From Laspinema palackyanum D2c (GTDB lineage Bacteria > Cyanobacteriota > Cyanobacteriia > Cyanobacteriales > Laspinemataceae), in NCBI RefSeq assembly GCF_025370875.1, contig NZ_JAMXFD010000011.1:90382-154381 (forward strand): 64,000 nt of DNA, in the 5' to 3' direction. The position numbers and the translations under genes were made by a program. The notes below the pieces were generated by a model. The model saw only the letters and a list, made by a program, of their open reading frames with translations, ran no database searches and was not told the origin of the DNA. Each line of letters opens with the position of its first letter. Within the stretch, counting starts at the first letter, position 1. Of the stretch, positions 61,001 through 64,000 are shown piece by piece.

Positions 61001-62648
61001 CCTCGACTACCAAACGACCTTGGATAGTGTGGCTCATCTCACCGTCCCTACTCTGGCGGACTGGTGTGCGATCGATGTGGTGGAAAAAGATGGCACGATT
61101 GAGCGGCTGGCGGTAGCTCACATCGACCCAGCTAAAGAACAACTCGCCCAAGAACTGTTTCGCCGCTACCCCCCGAAAAAAGACATGGCAACGGGGCAAC
61201 TTAACGTCCTTCGCACGGGAGAATCGGAACTGTATCCGCATATTCCTGAATCGCTGTTAATTGAGGCGGCATTGGATGCAGAACATTTGCGAATTTTGCG
61301 CGAGTTGCGCCTCCATAGCGGAATGTGTGTACCGCTCAAAGCACGCGGAAAAACCCTGGGGACAATCACGTTTGTGTTAGAGGCAGGCAGTCGTTCTTAT
61401 GATCGCACTGACCTGATTATGGCAGAAAAGCTGGCTCATCGAGCGGCGATCGCCTTAGATAATGCCCGTCTCTATCGGGAAGCTCAAGATGCCAACCGAC
61501 TCAAAGATGAGTTTCTGGCAACTCTCTCTCACGAGTTGCGAACCCCCCTCAACTCCATTCTGGGATGGGCGCAAATTTTACGCCATCGCAAACTGTCTGA
61601 GGAAAAAATGGGATTAGCCCTGGAAACCCTCGAACGCAACGCCCGATTACAGTTTCAATTGATCGAGGACCTGCTGGATGTATCTCGGATTATTACCGGG
61701 AAATTACGTCTGAATGTGGCTTCGGTTTCCCTGAACCAAGCCATCAAAGAGGCGATCGAGTCGGTTCGTCCCGCTGCGGAGGCTAAACATATTCAACTGA
61801 GGACTCAACTGGATCGCCATGCGGGTCCCGTTTCGGGCGATCGCGATCGCTTGCAGCAAATTGTCTGGAACTTACTCTCCAATGCCATTAAATTTACCCC
61901 CCCGGAGGGCTGCGTCACGGCTATTTTGGAGCAGTTCCAGACTTCTATACAAATCCGGATTGTGGATACAGGACAAGGGATTAAACCCGAATTTCTGCCC
62001 TATGTTTTTGATCGCTTTCGGCAGGCGGATAGTTCTAGCACTCGCGCCTATAATGGACTCGGGCTCGGACTGGCGATTGTGCGACACCTCACCGAACTCC
62101 ACGGGGGTACAGTGTCGGCGGATAGTCCTGGATTGGGTCAAGGGGCGATGTTTACCGTGGAACTGCCTCTGATGCCTCGGTGTGAGATTTCGGAACGGAC
62201 CGAATCTCAAGTTCTGAGTGTAGAGTCTCCCCCGGAGTTAAATCCGACCCATTCGCTGGAGGGTGTGAGAGTGCTGGTGGTGGATGATGAAGCCGATGCT
62301 CGGGGTTTACTCACTCTCGTCCTGGAAGAGTGCGGTGCACAGGTCCAGACAGCAGCCTCGGTCCGCCAAGCCCTGATTGCTATTCCCCAATTTTACCCCC
62401 AAGTGCTAATTTCTGATATTGCTATGCCGGAAGAAGATGGATATACTCTGATTCATCAGATCAGAAGGATGGAATTATCGGAAGGGGGATATTTACCCGC
62501 AGCCGCAGTCACAGCGTATGCACGTTCAGAAGACCGCACCCGCGCCCTCAAAGCGGGATATGATATCCACCTCCCGAAACCTGTGGATACAGCGGAGTTA
62601 ATCGCCGTAGTCGAACGCCTTGCGGCGCGATCGCGTCATACCCCCTAA
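58041..62648 (+). CDS. Multi-PAS/GAF hybrid histidine kinase with two receiver domains
   Basis: A 1535-residue soluble sensor kinase. Order: an N-terminal PAS-like domain (about 20-165); a receiver-like domain (about 195-315, Asp200 in ILLVDHN, divergent later); five or so PAS/PAC domains (about 335-950, with repeated W-x-G-x-x-x-DI(T/S)-x-R ends); GAF (about 975-1145); HisKA with His1164 in LSHELRTPLNSILGW; HATPase (NLLSNAIKFTPP, DTGQGI, GLGLGLAIVRHL); and a C-terminal receiver with phospho-acceptor Asp1459 in LISDIAMPEEDGY. No membrane helix is seen, so signals are probably cytoplasmic (redox, light or small ligands). The next gene is convergent, 28 bp away. Confidence 0.93.
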   Translation: MMEQQPAKRKTRREQLGWTDIADLKRLNKVRDWSSTALGAMETWHPSWRTAVSLGLSSQFPTLLWWGPERRLIYNKAALGWVGDANHPDFLGQPGREVFPRETWELLCPMLEQVFNSGEGIGTESCRLVFDCPGSEVVGWFNLSHSPVYTEDNQVCGVLTTAIALPTPSNEPPENEENLPESLEGRQEEAAPSARILLVDHNSVRRDYVESQLVRQGYQVKTAGDRTTALDVAREFSPAAILTDQIAPEILDWLQELGTGVNGKQIPVIQFPLGVIEGKPMESTAQIERGPEFLNGSGCIHELLTRVNTHLTNPNPSQNPERRDLTQRDLTDGRKEDPLTFLDSITDGFACFDREGRYTYINPAGAKLLNHRAENLVGQYVWDVFPESLGSSFYRGFHRALAEGRTIELEEDYPPLQKRFEVRFYSQAEGLCAYFRDKGEGAESASMELHQERDFLAAVVNAIPNLVVILDRQGRIVGFNQACETTTGYTFAEVQGLYIWDRLVVPEEIESIKGVIENLRSTAVPQEYINDWVTKNGDRRAISWSNTILCDSKGEMEYVIGTGIDISDRYATEAALRQSTERFRIAAENTSDLIYEWEIATGRVEWFGNIDEQLGYEAGGFERTCQAWMDRIHPSDRERVENAIDRHLQTREPFDEEYQIQRADGIYLYWSDRGTALWDEQGQPYKWIGATTDITLRQWAQSEILKLNRTLKRRVKELQTLVKFIPIGIAISEDPHCEQIQFNSVLAHNLGIASPIVTHYHPQPEATAHGFKLYHNGQELAPEEFPMRYAATHQVEVLEFEVDAMHEDGRVIEFLTYAAPILDEDGQTRGAVGAFVDITHRKQIEEALRNSEELYRSLAEALPQMIFLFTLQGKLEYCNPSGVNYIGLSLEQILQRSALDWIHPSDRPEALAHWRKASNSATAYEIEVRLRRLDGVYRWHNLRLNPITGVGDRLLKWLGTATDIDDRKRSQQQEQFLATASSVLANSLDYQTTLDSVAHLTVPTLADWCAIDVVEKDGTIERLAVAHIDPAKEQLAQELFRRYPPKKDMATGQLNVLRTGESELYPHIPESLLIEAALDAEHLRILRELRLHSGMCVPLKARGKTLGTITFVLEAGSRSYDRTDLIMAEKLAHRAAIALDNARLYREAQDANRLKDEFLATLSHELRTPLNSILGWAQILRHRKLSEEKMGLALETLERNARLQFQLIEDLLDVSRIITGKLRLNVASVSLNQAIKEAIESVRPAAEAKHIQLRTQLDRHAGPVSGDRDRLQQIVWNLLSNAIKFTPPEGCVTAILEQFQTSIQIRIVDTGQGIKPEFLPYVFDRFRQADSSSTRAYNGLGLGLAIVRHLTELHGGTVSADSPGLGQGAMFTVELPLMPRCEISERTESQVLSVESPPELNPTHSLEGVRVLVVDDEADARGLLTLVLEECGAQVQTAASVRQALIAIPQFYPQVLISDIAMPEEDGYTLIHQIRRMELSEGGYLPAAAVTAYARSEDRTRALKAGYDIHLPKPVDTAELIAVVERLAARSRHTP

Positions 62649-62676
62649 TCCGGGGAGAGGCGATCGCCGTCAAGAG

Positions 62677-64000
62677 TTACCGATAGCAGGCTAACCGCTG
62701 TTGCACTTGGTTTTGCAGGGTCGGACTTTGCAGCGATCGCACCACCTGCATGGCCGCGTTATAGTCCCCCAATTGCCCATATCGAATGGCGATTTCTTCA
62801 TACAAACTCCCCCGATCCATCGGGTCTTCTACTTCGGTGTAACCAAACCAATTCCCCTGGTCATCGTACTGTCCCCCAAATCTCATCACATTAGATTCTT
62901 CCCCCGGAACTGTCCTGGCCATATCAAAGGCTTTGGCTAAGGCTTCCCGGGCAATATCTCGCTCTCCCGCCTTCAAATTTTTATCGGCTAGGAGGATTAA
63001 GTTACTAACTTTTTCTGCCGGGGATTTTAACAATTCTATCACCTGATAGGCTTCAGCAATTTTTCCTTCTTGGATGAACGTCTCCATCAGCCGTTTAATT
63101 AAGGTGCTTTGGAAATATTCATCTTTTATGCTGCGGACTAGCTGCAAGGCAAAGTCATAACGTTTACCCTCGATCAGCCGATCAAACACTGTGACCCAGG
63201 CATAGGAATTTTCTTGAACCTGGTTGCTGATTAAGAGCACTTGGGCAAATAACTCTTCAGCCTTAGCCTGTTGTCCCGCTTTGGCATATTCTACCGCAAC
63301 CGAGGCCAACATTTCAAATTTTAGCTCGTTACTTTCTAGGGATTCAACCGCCTTCATGCCTCGGCTTAACAGTTCAGTCGCCCGTTCAGTTTTGCCAAGA
63401 TTTTGATAGACAAAAGCGACGGCCACTAAGTTAATCGGCATAATTTCAGCAGCCTTAATCGCAATTTCATCATCTCCTCGGGTTGCGGCTTCCCTTGCCA
63501 ATTCTAACAAAAGATCCTGTTTTTTTTCGGGATAAGGAATTTGTTGGGCCGCTTGAATCGCCACTTCATACAGTCCCAACCGAGTATAATCTTCAACCAT
63601 ATCCGGGAGAAGCAGTTGTTGTTCAAAATTGTCAGGAATTGTGCGGACCGTTTCTAAAGCTTGGTTGGCAATAGTAGAGGCTTTTTCCCGTTGTCCTTGG
63701 GTCGCATATTCCAGCGCAATGGCACTGAGGACTTTCGCTTTAATTTCCGGCCTTTCGAGGGGAGCAATTTCCTGTAAAGCTCGGTCCGGATATCCCGCTT
63801 CCGCATAATGGATTAAAATCGGGGAAAGGGCGACCATGCGACCGTTTGGATCTAAGATTAAATTGGCTTGACGCAAAGCCTCTGTAAATAAAGGAATCAC
63901 GCGATCGGTTTGTCCCTGTTTAGCCGATCGCAACCCAATTTCTGCTAAACCCCGGGCTTTAATTTCCGTGTCACTGACGTGATCCCAAACAATTTTATGG
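62677..64000 (-). CDS. TPR-like repeat protein, 5' end outside window
   Basis: The frame is open to the right edge (it reads ...HKIVWDHVSDTEIKARGLAE before residue LRSAKQGQ), so the gene is truncated and the TTG at 63933 is not a real start. About 440 residues are visible, made of helical hairpins of 30-36 residues with the pattern A-x-x-YA-x-x-G-x-x-x-xA (IALEYATQGQREKASTIANQ, VAVEYAKAGQQAKAEELFAQ, IAIRYGQLGDYNAAMQVVRS). It is a TPR/Sel1-like scaffold; function unknown. Confidence 0.75.
   Translation of the reverse strand, partial: HKIVWDHVSDTEIKARGLAEIGLRSAKQGQTDRVIPLFTEALRQANLILDPNGRMVALSPILIHYAEAGYPDRALQEIAPLERPEIKAKVLSAIALEYATQGQREKASTIANQALETVRTIPDNFEQQLLLPDMVEDYTRLGLYEVAIQAAQQIPYPEKKQDLLLELAREAATRGDDEIAIKAAEIMPINLVAVAFVYQNLGKTERATELLSRGMKAVESLESNELKFEMLASVAVEYAKAGQQAKAEELFAQVLLISNQVQENSYAWVTVFDRLIEGKRYDFALQLVRSIKDEYFQSTLIKRLMETFIQEGKIAEAYQVIELLKSPAEKVSNLILLADKNLKAGERDIAREALAKAFDMARTVPGEESNVMRFGGQYDDQGNWFGYTEVEDPMDRGSLYEEIAIRYGQLGDYNAAMQVVRSLQSPTLQNQVQQRLACYR

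Overview
The window reads as chromosomal DNA of a filamentous, non-heterocystous type of cyanobacterium (Oscillatoriales-like, by inference). The HIP1 octamer GCGATCGC is scattered everywhere. Cyanobacterial marker genes are present: Rubisco activase with a small-subunit-like tail, bicA, ribosomal protein PSRP-3/Ycf65, a clpR-clpP pair and a protein with the Mo-nitrogenase C-terminal domain. The genes at both edges (3-1535, plus strand; 62677-64000, minus strand) run out of the window.

Layout. 2.5-7.2 kb: a secreted Met-zincin-type metalloprotease and an MBOAT acyltransferase. 7.4-8.7 kb: a graveyard of toxin-antitoxin fragments (two vapC 5' ends, an antitoxin, a decayed hicBA, an NB-ARC-type remnant). 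9.3-17.8 kb, all plus strand: a carbon-acquisition block of SulP transporter, universal stress protein, bicA, prfC, rca and an anion transporter. 17.9-29.4 kb, all minus strand: a cell-surface polysaccharide locus (three glycosyltransferase genes, two methyltransferases, two sulfotransferases, Wzt/Wzm-type ABC exporter). 29.8-38.5 kb: housekeeping genes (ruvB, psrp3, obgE, clpR, clpP) mixed with TPR, HAD and J-domain proteins.

38.7-42.2 kb is the most notable locus: a complete diversity-generating retroelement (DGR). Its target gene is a Ser/Thr protein kinase fused to a formylglycine-generating-enzyme/C-type-lectin-fold domain. The last ~40 codons of this gene are a variable repeat (VR). Then come avd, a DGR-type reverse transcriptase (motifs IGNLTSQ and YVDD) and a template repeat (TR) 20 bp after the RT gene. 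Over the aligned repeat, all 17 VR/TR substitutions fall at TR adenines, plus one 3-bp indel in an AAC run. The DGR is followed by more toxin-antitoxin genes and fragments, a second Ser/Thr kinase, a DUF3102-RusA fusion and an IS1634-like insertion sequence.

47.9-64 kb: an SGNH-like/MBOAT polysaccharide O-acylation pair, a large RTX/Calx-beta/SGNH protein with acidic tandem repeats, a rhomboid homologue lacking both catalytic residues, a thioredoxin-TPR protein, tRNA-Gly(CCC), a 1535-residue multi-PAS hybrid histidine kinase and a TPR-like protein.

Fifteen copies of a 24-bp interspersed repeat with the palindromic core AACGACTTCAGTCGTT lie between genes, all in the same orientation. Within clusters they recur every ~31-37 bp, and in two places they supply the stop codon of the adjoining reading frame. 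No alignment, profile or structure search was run; family names rest on motifs read by eye.
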